DNA of 64,000 nucleotides. Origin: CAIRDP01 sp037138335. Its GTDB lineage: Bacteria; Bacteroidota; Bacteroidia; Bacteroidales; FEN-979. Positions 63,480 through 64,000 of this stretch are shown here, piece after piece (positions within the stretch are counted from its first letter, which is position 1; each line of letters begins with the position of its first letter). The stretch lies in the NCBI GenBank assembly GCA_037138335.1, contig JBAXIO010000007.1:120079-184078 (forward strand), in the 5' to 3' direction. The notes under the pieces are model-generated. The model was not told the DNA's origin. It made no database searches and saw nothing but the letters and a program-made list of their open reading frames with translations. The translations under genes were made by a program, and so were the position numbers.

Positions 63480-63507
63480 TTTACGGTTTACGGTTTACGA
63501 TTTACGA
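63480..63507. repeat. Four-unit heptamer repeat TTTACGR
   Basis: TTTACGG is repeated twice and TTTACGA twice, ending eight bases before the ATG at 63516. The unit length of seven matches the other family but the sequence differs. Confidence 0.85.
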
Positions 63508-63515
63508 TTTAAATT

Positions 63516-64000
63516 ATGACAGAAGAGATTATCATCGCCGGTTTCGGCGGACAAGGAGTCCTCTCGATGGGAAAAATCCTCGCTTATTCAGGGGTTATGC
63601 AGAACAAGGAAGTCAGCTGGATGCCATCCTACGGGCCTGAAATGCGCGGCGGCACAGCCAACGTCACCGTTATCATCAGCGATGAACGCATCAGCTCCCC
63701 TATCCTTAATTCATTTGACACAGCCATCATCCTCAACCAGCAGTCCCTCGACAAATTCGAGAAAGCTGTAAAACCAGGAGGATTGCTGATTTACGACCCC
63801 AACGGCATCACCAGGATCCCGGTGCGCAAGGATATCAACATTTATACCATCGCCGCAGCTGATGAGGCCGGGAAACTTGGCCTTTCCAAAATATTCAACA
63901 TGATCGTCCTCGGGGGTTTCCTTAAACTGAAACCTTTGGTTCAACCTGAATTCATTCATAAAGGGCTGGAGAAATCACTTCCAGCACGCCATCACAAACT
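63516..64000 (+). CDS. 2-oxoacid:ferredoxin oxidoreductase gamma subunit, 3' partial
   Basis: The gene runs off the right edge after 161 codons. The product starts MTEEIIIAGFGGQGVLSMG, then SWMPSYGPEMRGGTANVTV, which is the gamma subunit signature of this enzyme family. A stop codon is not reached in the window. Confidence 0.93.
   Translation, partial: MTEEIIIAGFGGQGVLSMGKILAYSGVMQNKEVSWMPSYGPEMRGGTANVTVIISDERISSPILNSFDTAIILNQQSLDKFEKAVKPGGLLIYDPNGITRIPVRKDINIYTIAAADEAGKLGLSKIFNMIVLGGFLKLKPLVQPEFIHKGLEKSLPARHHK

Overview
The window is a piece of a Bacteroidota chromosome, most like an anaerobic, uncultured Bacteroidales-type organism. The signs are a type IX secretion (T9SS) sorting domain on the first protein, the T9SS regulator PorX, an LpxC-FabZ fusion, a FeoA-FeoB fusion, a TonB-dependent receptor with a carboxypeptidase-like N-terminal domain, and many Bacteroidota-type -7 boxes (TAnnTTTG) about 15-50 bases before start codons. 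Backbone GC looks close to 50 percent by eye. No rRNA, tRNA or CRISPR array was recognised.

Layout. 1-8.9 kb: a 5'-cut secreted C10 cysteine protease, an orphan transposase zinc ribbon, two thioredoxins, WbqC, ferrous iron uptake (feoAB plus a Cys-rich partner), a small MBOAT-like membrane protein, a START protein and an NlpC/P60 hydrolase. 8.9-18.2 kb: TonB receptor, unknown exported protein, flavodoxin-fold reductase, LytS/LytTR two-component pair, outer-membrane barrel, Tex and a LutA-like protein. 18.4-22.1 kb: a decayed vapBC-like pair, then an AT-richer block with two odd secreted proteins, one Cys-rich and archaeal/DPANN-like in style and one with an internal T9SS-like domain. 22.2-26 kb: aroA, aroB, ald. 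26-31 kb: M16 protease, tsaE, porX. 31-38 kb: HD hydrolase and lipid A genes lpxD, lpxC-fabZ, lpxA, an ABC ATPase, efp and a second lpxD. 38-44.5 kb: surface polysaccharide genes (ligase, two Wzz proteins, flippase, glycosyltransferase). 44.5-54.6 kb: purD, membrane protein, rnhB, a large unknown protein, a glucosaminidase with murD and murL, and algH/yqgE. 54.6-64 kb: a complete 4-hydroxyphenylacetate decarboxylase system (hpdB, hpdC, hpdA), an aminotransferase and a four-subunit 2-oxoacid:ferredoxin oxidoreductase, the last gene cut by the window end.

The right end reads as an anaerobic aromatic amino acid module. An aminotransferase can make the 2-oxoacid, the ferredoxin oxidoreductase can oxidise such acids to acyl-CoA, and the glycyl radical enzyme decarboxylates 4-hydroxyphenylacetate to p-cresol. 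The catalytic residues of the decarboxylase line up with the characterised clostridial enzyme at an offset of one residue. The murL-murD pair points to the alternative route to D-glutamate in peptidoglycan. A dispersed family of 7-base tandem repeats (GTGACTG and relatives) sits just after many stop codons, interrupts the hpd operon, and has entered the reading frame of aroA.
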